Shown piece after piece: positions 9,001 to 15,630 of a stretch of 36,198 bases of DNA; within the stretch, counting starts at the first letter, position 1; every line of letters starts with the position of its first letter. The notes beneath the pieces were generated by a model that worked only from the letters and a program-made list of their open reading frames with translations, was not told the DNA's origin and searched no databases. Made by a program: the position numbers and the translations under genes. This DNA comes from a virus. Location of the stretch: the IMG/VR virus record IMGVR_UViG_3300017991_000238, positions 1 through 36,198 of that record; one strand, written 5' to 3'.

Positions 9001-9316
9001 TACTTACCGCTAAAACAAGTACATGGCTCTCAGCGGGATTGTCTTTTCTGAAATGGAAGGCATTAGCGGGATACTGCTCATCGGTATCAAAGGGCGTGGT
9101 GTTTATCTTGCTATGCCCGGAGACACCCTTCAGGCGTTTGCCCTCTTTTCTGAGGTTTTGAATATCCTGAAAGCCGTAATCGTCTATCAGGCGGGGATCT
9201 TCTGCCGGTTGCCAGCGTCCGATAAAGGGATACGAGTAGGGTTTGAAGCTCGAAGCAAAGGCGTAGACGCTGAGACCGATAAGCAGCAAAATTAAAAAGG
9301 TTGTAATCTTCTTCAT
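6086..9316 (-). CDS. Large tail protein with LamG-type domain and N-terminal signal sequence
   Basis: 1,076 residues. The N-terminal ~190 residues contain QDIQNLRKEGKRLKGVSG, INTTPF, ESHVLVLA and RFSMAPQGNMIYCNGE, a pattern common in podovirus-type tail (tail tubular B or stopper-like) proteins. Residues ~215-425 are a concanavalin/LamG-like insert: LLMHMDG, VFDGAGDYVSIADHADW, FTIDFWIYF-like strands and FDEYRISKGIARWTSNF. The remainder is beta-rich with receptor-binding-like composition. The protein starts MKKITTFLILLLIGLSVYAF, a credible signal peptide, which is unexpected for a tail component. The ribosome site AAGGAGA is 12 nt upstream. It lies between the head-tail adaptor and the ejection trio, as expected for a tail protein. 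Confidence 0.8.
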   Translation of the reverse strand: MKKITTFLILLLIGLSVYAFASSFKPYSYPFIGRWQPAEDPRLIDDYGFQDIQNLRKEGKRLKGVSGHSKINTTPFDTDEQYPANAFHFRKDNPAESHVLVLAVSTGLDYEGKIWDNETAIPTAGDFVGTEIYTDVSGAGLGRFSMAPQGNMIYCNGEESVIWGGDEQLPTAFIVTYTTVEDEVEQPKDYTDRIRTSLDDNDEVSWIGGGNDTYCKLLMHMDGTTTEFADAVGVHAPSAEGDAAITTAQAKFGPKSGVFDGAGDYVSIADHADWAATTAEDYTIDFWIYFNSEIHDGGFYCQPHDANNYFSFRYNYILLTAHNLEFEIYAGAATEASITYDWTTFLDCAYKKWNHLALIKGWDSDSSLWALTINGTVVGTTPAAIDINDLASSIEIGRDESDNEFAANFDEYRISKGIARWTSNFNVPVRAYVDASLHWLVGYTRPLQGVKFYLKNTNSEAGATITAQEWNGKSWVDLSVTDNTTGLTSSGTVTWSSTVDTSKPKYLEGQLLYWYQFHIDKGDATIYQVTVDAPMQDITNIWDGTNRGCTACKTYIGGNWKDYFDQASEYDWDSVILDAMTTSEYWYVGFAEPQQGFQFYLDPSGTYENSNAAELTVDRWTGDTWESVGDILNQTQASTTFAQSGVVLFSAAERGEEFERAIQGSAPFFFYRLGLSAGPLDGETEIDQIAGIPVTYPIKGYKFPGFYGGRSFLFNQTVGEQNKAIYSAYNAPDIWNGDDSGSFYFGDSEGITAAIPIYNVFQYSGVYQYLVTKNHETWRVWGDWTDEPSAWEMQLISEKTGCVAPLSMAACDVGFTGRPDEIKRQIAIWQTDTGVVKCDGATIQSISEDIKCYWDPNDTRCIPTARLDDSVGWYDPALRSYKLLISSGAGQATHNVELEYSLDHQEWTKLYREDSNGHNPLQVGFTVKDTAGKNYSYGVDDNAYMYRLENGLTWDGEDIAEYVWTKDLMLDDEWPLLRHTVIEYFRLLYEKKATTGETISIAHYCDNIITSATTAQTWELPGDIDPGTNEYQTDQCVLGPCLYHSFKISGDFDAVYDGMELIGLGLYYEPFERIRE

Positions 9317-9329
9317 TTTATGGTATCAT
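9301..9329 (+). promoter_or_regulatory. Candidate sigma70 promoter for the lipoprotein gene
   Basis: TTGTAA (9301-9306), a 17-nt spacer and TATCAT (9324-9329) form a plausible promoter inside the first codons of the leftward tail gene. Transcription would start near 9336, only a few bases before the GTG at 9340. That agrees with the missing ribosome site of that gene. Confidence 0.4.
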
Positions 9330-9339
9330 TCTCCTTAGC

Positions 9340-9672
9340 GTGAAATTAGCTGTGATATTCTTTATCATCGCTACTCTACTGACTTCCTGTGCTGCCCCGC
9401 GACCCTGGACAAAACAAGAGAAAATCTCTGCCGGTTATTTCTGTCTCGCTCATTTCGCCGATTATTACACCACCACTAAGATGCTCAAGAATCCTGCCAA
9501 TTGGGAAATCAATCCTGCTGTCGATGAAGAACAACCTGAAATATATTTTTCTCTCACTGCCATAGGTGCCCTCGTTGTAGGTCATTTCTGGCCCGATGCC
9601 CGAAAGCCTTTATTCATTGGTTACGGCACCTTAAATGCCGGTTTAGCTGCACATAACAGCACATTACATTAA
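9340..9672 (+). CDS. Lipoprotein, probable lysogenic-conversion moron
   Basis: 110 residues from a GTG start. The N-terminus is a lipoprotein signal peptide: basic Lys, hydrophobic AVIFFIIATLL, then the lipobox LTSC with the modified Cys at residue 17. The mature part contains PRPWTKQEK, FADYYTTTKML, NPANWEINPA, GHFWPDARK and GTLNAGLAAHNS. That resembles a small lipoprotein family found in other phage genomes, whose function I do not know. The gene faces against the late operon. It shares a 23-nt gap with the tail gene start and overlaps the next gene's 3' end by nine bases. No Shine-Dalgarno is visible and a promoter would place the mRNA start almost at the GTG. A membrane-surface role such as superinfection exclusion is inferred. 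Confidence 0.75.
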   Translation: MKLAVIFFIIATLLTSCAAPRPWTKQEKISAGYFCLAHFADYYTTTKMLKNPANWEINPAVDEEQPEIYFSLTAIGALVVGHFWPDARKPLFIGYGTLNAGLAAHNSTLH

Positions 9673-10563
9673 ATACCGCTTCTCCCGTTTCTCCTTCTCA
9701 TGTTCCTCGTAGTATCGCCGGTTGAAATTGACCAGGGCCCTGATCTGCTGTTTGTATATGTTCGGCCACACCACGGCATTATCTACCTGCACCTGTGCCT
9801 CAACTAGGCGTGTTATAGCACCTGCTACAATCGCATGGTGAAAGACCGGAGGCAGGACAGGAACATCGGCATCCGCTGAAAGCGGGGAAACCCGCTCTTC
9901 AAGCCAGTAGCGCAAAATATATTCCTGATCGGCTCCGGGATACCAGATAATCTGATTCGTCTCCACGCCCGCCGAACTAAAGCCCTTGCCGTGATAATAT
10001 CGTTCAGGCCTGCCCGTAGTGTCGTTGTAATGGTACTTGGTGTTCGATTCTATCTCCTGCGGGGTGATCTCGGTCATTTTCCCCTCGTCACACCATGCGG
10101 CCTCAAGAATCCGCTGCACGTTCTTTCCAGCCGTTGCCAGGGTCTTGCCCCTGTGGTGTACTGTGCCGCTTGAGGTGTAGGCGGTATAGCCGCTCGTATC
10201 CACGATGCTGAAGGTGTCGTCCGTCAGATAGGTAATGTAGTAAATCCGGTCGTTTACCTCGGTCATACCAGCTACACTGTGGATCGAGACAAGATCGCCG
10301 GTAACGAAACCGTGCGCGGTTGCCGTGACCACACCGGGGTTTGCCGAGGTAATATCGGTAATGGTAGCCGGGGCCACCGATTTGAGCGTGTCGTCAAAGT
10401 CCACAAGCCAGTAGAGGGGATACAGGTCATCAGCTACCATGAGCTCATTCATGTAGACCATGTTCGCCATGGCCTTGACCATGGTGCTCATGGCGCTGTC
10501 AAAGTGCTTGATAACCTTCTCTATTTCGCCGTATATGTCTGCAAAGGTGAGGTAATCAGCCAT
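9664..10563 (-). CDS. Head-tail adaptor with inserted E1-FCCH-like repeat domain
   Basis: 299 residues. The N-terminal helical part (1-60) and C-terminal part (FHHAIVAGAITRLVEAQVQV, then a basic tail) fit a podovirus adaptor or connector that binds under the portal. Residues ~67-137 (ITDITSANPGVVTATAHGF, GMTEVNDRIYYITYLTDDTF, GYTAYTSSGTV) form a small beta domain of the type annotated in many phages as E1-FCCH-like. It is inserted in the middle of the adaptor. The start overlaps the end of the GT-C gene by eight bases and a GAGACGT element lies upstream. The adaptor role is inferred from composition and from its place before the large tail gene. Confidence 0.65.
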   Translation of the reverse strand: MADYLTFADIYGEIEKVIKHFDSAMSTMVKAMANMVYMNELMVADDLYPLYWLVDFDDTLKSVAPATITDITSANPGVVTATAHGFVTGDLVSIHSVAGMTEVNDRIYYITYLTDDTFSIVDTSGYTAYTSSGTVHHRGKTLATAGKNVQRILEAAWCDEGKMTEITPQEIESNTKYHYNDTTGRPERYYHGKGFSSAGVETNQIIWYPGADQEYILRYWLEERVSPLSADADVPVLPPVFHHAIVAGAITRLVEAQVQVDNAVVWPNIYKQQIRALVNFNRRYYEEHEKEKREKRYLM

Positions 10564-12088
10564 CAGTTACGTCTCCGGGTTCTGGAAATCGTGTAGTTAC
10601 TGCCCAGCCAGGTCTAAATTTCCCTTTCTGCATTTGATCGAGCATAAAAGCGTTATGATTGGCCATCTGCATGACCCGGCCATAAGGGATAATCTTGCTA
10701 TTTGTGCTGTACTCAGTACCAAAATACTTATTAAAATATGTAGCGACATACCAATATTTGAGGGCTTGTTTATGATAGCCGAGCCGCCACATTGCACCGG
10801 CATAATTAAACACCGAACGAGGATCAGGGCTTTTTTTGCATACATCTGCCCACAGCCGTAAATCCGTTTGCCATGCGGCATTTTGCACATAGGTATTAAA
10901 CCCAAAGAAAAGCACCAGCATTGCGGTTGCCACAATCACGGCTTGCTTTAGATAGCGCCGGGAAAGGTGAATAATCACAATCGCTACTGGCAGGAAAAAA
11001 AAGAAACTCGGTATGTAGTTCCGGTGTTCATAGATCAATTCCAGCGGTATGATTGTTCCTTCCACAAGATGATTCAGAAAAAAGAAATACACACAGAACG
11101 CTATAAGCGGCTGTTTTTTCGTCTTGAGTGCGGTGAGCAAAAGGATAATGCCGATTATACTCAAGGCTATGAGGGTTTCAGGGGGATCAAACAGACCCCG
11201 GGAAACAGGGATTACATGCGTAAGAGAAAGAGCCCCATGATAGGGAATAAGCAAAATCATAATGTAAAATACGATTGCCCTGGATTCCGTGAGAAGCCGC
11301 TCGCCCATCGTAAAATCACGCTTTGCAAAACCAGTTTGCAGTTGTGAAAACGTGAATGTCTCCCATCCCTGCACGGCCAGCGTGAGCAAAAAACCGGCAA
11401 CGATAAACCCGCCGAACACATAGAGCTTTTTCCTGCTTATCCCGAAAAACATAAGCTCTAAAAGCGCAATGGCAGGAAAGGCCAGTATTGCGTTTTCTTT
11501 GCTGCCCATAGCCAACACTATAGCTACCCCTGAGAAAATGTACTGGTGAAGCGAATAGCGCTTCCTGGCCTTAATATAGAAGTACAATCCTGCGATATAG
11601 AACATCCCGCAGAGAGCATTTTGCCTCTGCACGATATAAGTCACGTTGGTAAGCTGTACCGGGTTAATGGCCCATAGCAGCGCAGCGATTCCCGCAATCT
11701 GCCAGGCATACTCGCCGTATTTCTCTTTCAGCTTTGGCAGGGTCACAACCTGCATGATAAACAAAAACAGAAACAGGGCGGTTATGATGTGAACAATGAC
11801 ATTGACAATGTGATAGCCAAGCACCTCAAGGCCGTGGAAATAATGATTAAGCGCAAAGGAGAACATGGCCACCGGGCGGTAGAGAATGGGGTGGTAAATA
11901 TCGCCTCGGGCTCCACCGGCGAACCAGCTCGCTTTGACGCTCTCCCAATTAAACTCGGTCATGTGAATGTTTTTATTGCGAATGATGTTGACCGAATCAT
12001 CATAATGGAACGGGCAAAGCAAACTATTGGAGTAAACAATCAAGATTGTCGCCGTGAGAATCGCAAATATGATCAGGTTTCGCTTCAT
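10556..12088 (-). CDS. GT-C membrane glycosyltransferase of the TMTC/ArnT/PMT type
   Basis: 510 residues from MKRNLIIFAI at 12088; the longer frame reaches back into the previous gene. About ten membrane helices. Family marks: the acidic first-loop motif FHYDDSVNI (28-35, DD at 30-31), YRPV at 70-73, GYHIVNVIVH at 91-100, and NPVQLTNVTYIVQRQN at 142-157, the hallmark of TMTC-like bacterial proteins. A short TPR-like helical hairpin follows near the C-terminus (RSVFNYAGAMWRLGYHKQALKYW). Family knowledge: these enzymes transfer a sugar from a polyprenyl-phosphate donor at the outer face of the inner membrane. It lies among virion genes and reads with them. With the GT2 at 24426 it could form a two-part surface-glycosylation system (inference). 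A polytopic glycosyltransferase here is unusual. Confidence 0.8.
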   Translation of the reverse strand: MKRNLIIFAILTATILIVYSNSLLCPFHYDDSVNIIRNKNIHMTEFNWESVKASWFAGGARGDIYHPILYRPVAMFSFALNHYFHGLEVLGYHIVNVIVHIITALFLFLFIMQVVTLPKLKEKYGEYAWQIAGIAALLWAINPVQLTNVTYIVQRQNALCGMFYIAGLYFYIKARKRYSLHQYIFSGVAIVLAMGSKENAILAFPAIALLELMFFGISRKKLYVFGGFIVAGFLLTLAVQGWETFTFSQLQTGFAKRDFTMGERLLTESRAIVFYIMILLIPYHGALSLTHVIPVSRGLFDPPETLIALSIIGIILLLTALKTKKQPLIAFCVYFFFLNHLVEGTIIPLELIYEHRNYIPSFFFFLPVAIVIIHLSRRYLKQAVIVATAMLVLFFGFNTYVQNAAWQTDLRLWADVCKKSPDPRSVFNYAGAMWRLGYHKQALKYWYVATYFNKYFGTEYSTNSKIIPYGRVMQMANHNAFMLDQMQKGKFRPGWAVTTRFPEPGDVTDG

Positions 12089-12134
12089 ATTCTCTGAGGG
12101 CGGAGGCCCCGTTTCCGAGGCCCCCGGTTTAAGG

Positions 12135-13076
12135 TTATCTAATACGGGTAAACCAAAAATGCAGTAAACCCCAACCATCAGTAGCTTCCTTGGTCGAGAA
12201 CATATAAACCAAGCTCTGCTCGATAGTTCCGTGTATGATTTTGGGAGTCCTCACCAGCATACCTTGTTTGTCTGCCGTGTCACTCGTCCCTGTTGACATA
12301 TATCCCAAAAATGGTCCCACGGCTCCTGCCGCGAAAATTGCCATTCCTTCACCCGTTGTAACGAGTGAGACGCTGGTATTAACACCAGATCGGAATGGAT
12401 CGTGGAAGCCAGCGGTTGCCAACACCTCATCAATGATAAAGCCATCAGCATCCCCGTCAGTTCCGGCACCGGCAAGCCCAAAGCTCACTTCGGCACTTCC
12501 CGCGCCGCCGCTCATAGCGGTGCCGACTTCGATGAGCATTGCGTCAATAACGCTTACTCGATCGAATTGAATACCGGTGTCTATTTCCGTACTTGATCCG
12601 GTGGTTACGATAAACGCGCAACCATGATGCCGGACGTTCGGACGCTCATCTATAATCACGCTATGCGTATACTGGTCAAAATCCTCTACAAACGCAGTAT
12701 AGCCGCCGGCTTGATCCACCACGATCAGATCCACAGCCTCATCATTTGTTTCTGCGGGATCGACCCGAAAGCGAATCATATCGTTGCCGACAGTGGCACT
12801 GCCATAATTCGTCCCGCTCACCGGATTGGCAAGTGAAGTCATAGCATCCGAATCATAGTAGTACAGCGTTTCAAGTGTAGCTACACTATCCGCCTTCATA
12901 ACGGCATACGTAATACCGGAGGTTATTTTCGTAAGCTCCATCTTGCCGTCAGCGGTCAGTGTGCCATCCCAGGAATAAACCTGCGCCCACATATCTTTGA
13001 AGCCTGCATGTGCGGTCATGGCAACGCTGAAAACAAGAGCTATTGCCAGCACAAAAGTTAAAAGTTTCCTTGTCAT
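12135..13076 (-). CDS. Putative structural protein with signal peptide
   Basis: 313 residues with a strong ribosome site (AAGGAGGTAG). It begins MTRKLLTFVLAIALVFSVAMT and ends the signal region with AHA-G, an almost ideal signal-peptidase site. The mature region is Gly/Thr/Ala-rich and beta-like (FRVDPAETNDEAVDLIVV, IDAMLIEVGTAMSGGAG, SVSLVTTGEGMAIFAAGAVG). That composition is typical of head decoration or other phage surface proteins, but no specific family was recognised. It lies between a repeat-containing head gene and the GT-C glycosyltransferase. It is either an unusual virion protein made with a signal sequence or an exported host-surface protein carried in the late operon. Confidence 0.65.
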   Translation of the reverse strand: MTRKLLTFVLAIALVFSVAMTAHAGFKDMWAQVYSWDGTLTADGKMELTKITSGITYAVMKADSVATLETLYYYDSDAMTSLANPVSGTNYGSATVGNDMIRFRVDPAETNDEAVDLIVVDQAGGYTAFVEDFDQYTHSVIIDERPNVRHHGCAFIVTTGSSTEIDTGIQFDRVSVIDAMLIEVGTAMSGGAGSAEVSFGLAGAGTDGDADGFIIDEVLATAGFHDPFRSGVNTSVSLVTTGEGMAIFAAGAVGPFLGYMSTGTSDTADKQGMLVRTPKIIHGTIEQSLVYMFSTKEATDGWGLLHFWFTRIR

Positions 13077-13092
13077 TCTTTCTACCTCCTTC

Positions 13093-13815
13093 TTAGCCTA
13101 AACGGGTTTGTGAGTTGCCAAGTACATTGCCCTGACTGTTCTCGACTCGCATGAGAACCGTGGCCGTGTACCATAATGCCTCATAGTTATTCGCTGCCGG
13201 TGGGGCTGCCGCTGCATCTGCGTCAATCTTCTCGCACAGCGTTTCCCATGCGTTGATAATATCGTAAAGCAAATCGCACAGGACTCTATCAGTCGGCCTC
13301 CCTGTCGGACCTATCCTCGTAACTACCCAGGGCGTACCCGCGCTGTCCAACATGGTAGTAAAACCACCCGTTGAATCCGTGTTGCCGAGAATCGTTTGCT
13401 GATCGTACCTGCCGCTTTCAAAGATGTACGGTAGGACAAGAGCCTCATAGCAAAGATCCTCATAGTCGTTATCATCAGTAATACCAGCGTCACCGTCCAA
13501 CTGCTCTACAAGCGTCTCAAAACTGTTAATCCAGTCATAAAGCCACTGGATCAGAGCAGCATTAGATAAACCTCCGCTGGGCATGATGATGTGATCGACC
13601 GTAGTCACGTTTTGGGTTTTGTTGCCCCGGTAATCCCACACTTGCGTATGGAATATCGCCGTATAGCAATTCGCCACATAGGTTGTCAGTCCGGTGCCCT
13701 CAGTATCTAACTTCAGGCAAAGGCCATACATGGACTGCTGAAGCATATACATCAGGTCAATGAGGTACTTATCACTAACCCCGTTCGGCTTGATCTCTGG
13801 ATGTATATTAGCCAT
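13093..13815 (-). CDS. Head-region protein built of three related repeats
   Basis: 240 residues, no known family recognised. It contains three related units of ~60-80 residues. Unit one starts LIDLMYMLQQSMYGLCLKLD, unit two IQWLYDWINSFETLVEQLDGD and unit three LCDLLYDIINAWETLCEKID. Each is followed by an acidic or Gly-rich link, a (C/N)YxALxY-like helix, and in units two and three an LGN motif. Each unit probably folds as an alpha-helical bundle. GAGGT precedes the start. Its place, two genes after the capsid gene, suggests a head or head-completion role, but this is only positional. Confidence 0.6.
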   Translation of the reverse strand: MANIHPEIKPNGVSDKYLIDLMYMLQQSMYGLCLKLDTEGTGLTTYVANCYTAIFHTQVWDYRGNKTQNVTTVDHIIMPSGGLSNAALIQWLYDWINSFETLVEQLDGDAGITDDNDYEDLCYEALVLPYIFESGRYDQQTILGNTDSTGGFTTMLDSAGTPWVVTRIGPTGRPTDRVLCDLLYDIINAWETLCEKIDADAAAAPPAANNYEALWYTATVLMRVENSQGNVLGNSQTRLG

Positions 13816-13826
13816 CGTTTATACCT

Positions 13827-14504
13827 CTATTCTTCCTCAACCAGTTCGGTAGGCTCTTCAGGGGTTTCCCCTGCTACCCACCGGGCCAGATTCTCGGCCT
13901 TCAGTTGAGGATTCACGATCATCTCATAGACCCGGCGAAGGCGGTTCACTTGCTTTCCGTCAGGAAGCACATAGCGATTGTCGACCTGTATCCTGCCCTC
14001 GCGTATGTCGAGCTTGAAGCAAATCTGAGCCCGTGCGGAATGGCTGGGTACAAGGCAGCACCGTGTCATGGTGGTCCCATCGGCAAGCGGGATCTCGCGG
14101 TCAAAGACACAATCAATGGTAATGCCGCCGTTTTCGTAATCCCGAACCGGCCTCGCGTGAGCGCTTTTAATGGTGACGCGCTCCTCGCGGGTGCCCTTTC
14201 CGACCTTCTTCTGGATGATAACACCCCGGCCGGATGGGTCTTGGTACTCCGGTTCTTTAGGATTGACAGCGACAACGTGCGTGACGTTCAATTCCCGCTC
14301 CTTCCCGTCTATACTTACTGTAATCTTGCGCTCCGGGTAGCCGTCAAACGGATGTGCCGCCCGTGCTACATGCTGCGGAACAGGCTGGAAATCATCTAAG
14401 GTAAGACCTTCTACCTTGAGCGATTCCATCTCCTGCTCCAACGTCTTATCTTCCTTTTCCTTTGTGGCCTTCTCAGCCGGATCTGTGAGTTTTCCTTGTG
14501 CCAT
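13827..14504 (-). CDS. Hypothetical virion-region protein (225 aa)
   Basis: Start set at the ATG at 14504 (MAQGKLTDPAEK) because GGGGAGAAAGAAG directly precedes it. A ten-residue upstream extension would use that ribosome site as coding sequence. The first ~45 residues are highly charged and probably disordered. The rest is a mixed basic/acidic domain with ARAAHPFDGYPERKITVSI and two nearby cysteines (DGTTMTRCCLVPSHSARAQ). The C-terminal tail is acidic (EEPTELVEEE). It sits directly downstream of the major capsid gene, where decoration or head-stabilising proteins often lie. I recognise no family. Confidence 0.6.
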   Translation of the reverse strand: MAQGKLTDPAEKATKEKEDKTLEQEMESLKVEGLTLDDFQPVPQHVARAAHPFDGYPERKITVSIDGKERELNVTHVVAVNPKEPEYQDPSGRGVIIQKKVGKGTREERVTIKSAHARPVRDYENGGITIDCVFDREIPLADGTTMTRCCLVPSHSARAQICFKLDIREGRIQVDNRYVLPDGKQVNRLRRVYEMIVNPQLKAENLARWVAGETPEEPTELVEEE

Positions 14505-14607
14505 CTTCTTTCTCCCCATATCCCCGGTAGTCAATGGGCGGAAGGGGGCCGGGAGTTACCCCTTTTCGCATTCAGCGGCCAGCTTTCAGCTATCCACCCA
14601 AAGATCA

Positions 14608-15594
14608 TTAGTTATTGGTCCGGTAGGTTCGGATAACCACAAACGCATTATCGGCACTGTTAAACACGGCCTTGGTCATGCCGTAAATCGCACCGATGCA
14701 GAAACCAACCTTATTGCCATAGTCAAAGGTTTTTTCATTCCAAACCTTGCGCTTGGCATAGGCGATTCCCGCACATCCGACACCCATAAACCCGGCACTT
14801 GCTCCGTTCACAGCGCCACCGCCCCAGGTTGTTGATGTGGGCACGCGCTCATGCACATGCAGGATCGTGTTGTTCCACCGTCCGATTGCGCCGGTAAACA
14901 GCGCATTATCGGGGCCGGGCTTTTGCGCTTCTCTCTGCGCCTGGCTCCATGCAGCGTCACGCTCCTTGAGGTCAAATTCCTGATCGGGAGACATGACACA
15001 TACAAACCAGCGCCTTCCGCCTGCCGGTGTGCCTATGATCTTTGGGGTGGCTTTCTTGGCGTATGCAACGGCCTTGGAGATCAAGGCCAGCGTCATGTAA
15101 TCGCCTGCCTCGATGTCTCCCGTACCCGTAGCATCCCCGCCATAGAGAGCCTTGGTCGGGCTATCCCAGATAGCGTCAAACATATCCTGGTCGATAGTGT
15201 CGGCCTTCCACCTCTTGAGCAAACGCCGTGCCCACTGGCGAACTGCCTTATCCGAAGGGTACTGATCGGAGAGCTTACCCTTTGTCCTGACGGCATTACG
15301 CTTTTGGTTGATCGTAATTGCATCGTCATAGACGTTGGGAACTTCCTCGTTCCCCTCCATGATATTGTCGCCACTGATACCGGCACCGCTCAGGTTTCTG
15401 ACCTGCCCGAAGGTGTGTTGATATCCCTGCTCTCTTTCGAGATCCGGGAACTCAACGATAATATTAGTTTCCTCACTTGCGCCGACAAAACCCTGGCTGA
15501 AGAAGTAGGACTCGGTTTTGGCCTCTATCCACCACCTCTTTGCCCAGGTCTGCGCTGTAAGGGCATCTGCGGTCGTAAAAGTCCAGTCGGCCAT
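14608..15594 (-). CDS. Major capsid protein, N4-gp56 family
   Basis: 328 residues matching the N4-gp56 capsid family in length and motif order. Seen are the N-terminal WAKRWWIEAKTESYFFSQGFVG, EFPDLEREQGYQHTFGQVRNLSGAGISGD, the conserved EGNEEVPNVYDDAITINQKRNAV, the KADTIDQDMFDAIW helix and a C-terminal AKRKVWNEKTFDYGNKVGFC segment. These proteins adopt the HK97 fold and tile the head shell. The gene follows the acidic scaffold gene, the usual order. Its AAGGAGG site lies in the loop of a short inverted repeat that includes the start codon in its stem. Confidence 0.9.
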   Translation of the reverse strand: MADWTFTTADALTAQTWAKRWWIEAKTESYFFSQGFVGASEETNIIVEFPDLEREQGYQHTFGQVRNLSGAGISGDNIMEGNEEVPNVYDDAITINQKRNAVRTKGKLSDQYPSDKAVRQWARRLLKRWKADTIDQDMFDAIWDSPTKALYGGDATGTGDIEAGDYMTLALISKAVAYAKKATPKIIGTPAGGRRWFVCVMSPDQEFDLKERDAAWSQAQREAQKPGPDNALFTGAIGRWNNTILHVHERVPTSTTWGGGAVNGASAGFMGVGCAGIAYAKRKVWNEKTFDYGNKVGFCIGAIYGMTKAVFNSADNAFVVIRTYRTNN

Positions 15595-15617
15595 TAGAAA
15601 AACCTCCTTGTCTAATG
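15592..15617 (-). promoter_or_regulatory. Hairpin holding the capsid ribosome site and start codon
   Basis: CATTAGA (15592-15598) and TCTAATG (15611-15617) are perfect inverted repeats. In the minus-strand mRNA the loop of 12 nt contains AAGGAGG and the 3' arm ends in the capsid ATG. This could tune capsid translation, but no function is shown. Confidence 0.4.
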
Positions 15618-15630
15618 ACCTCTCTCAGCG

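Noticed and set aside
12089-12134. GC-rich repeats before the GT-C gene as a terminator
   Set aside because: GGGGCCTC occurs twice as a direct repeat, but no stable long hairpin with a T-run could be drawn.
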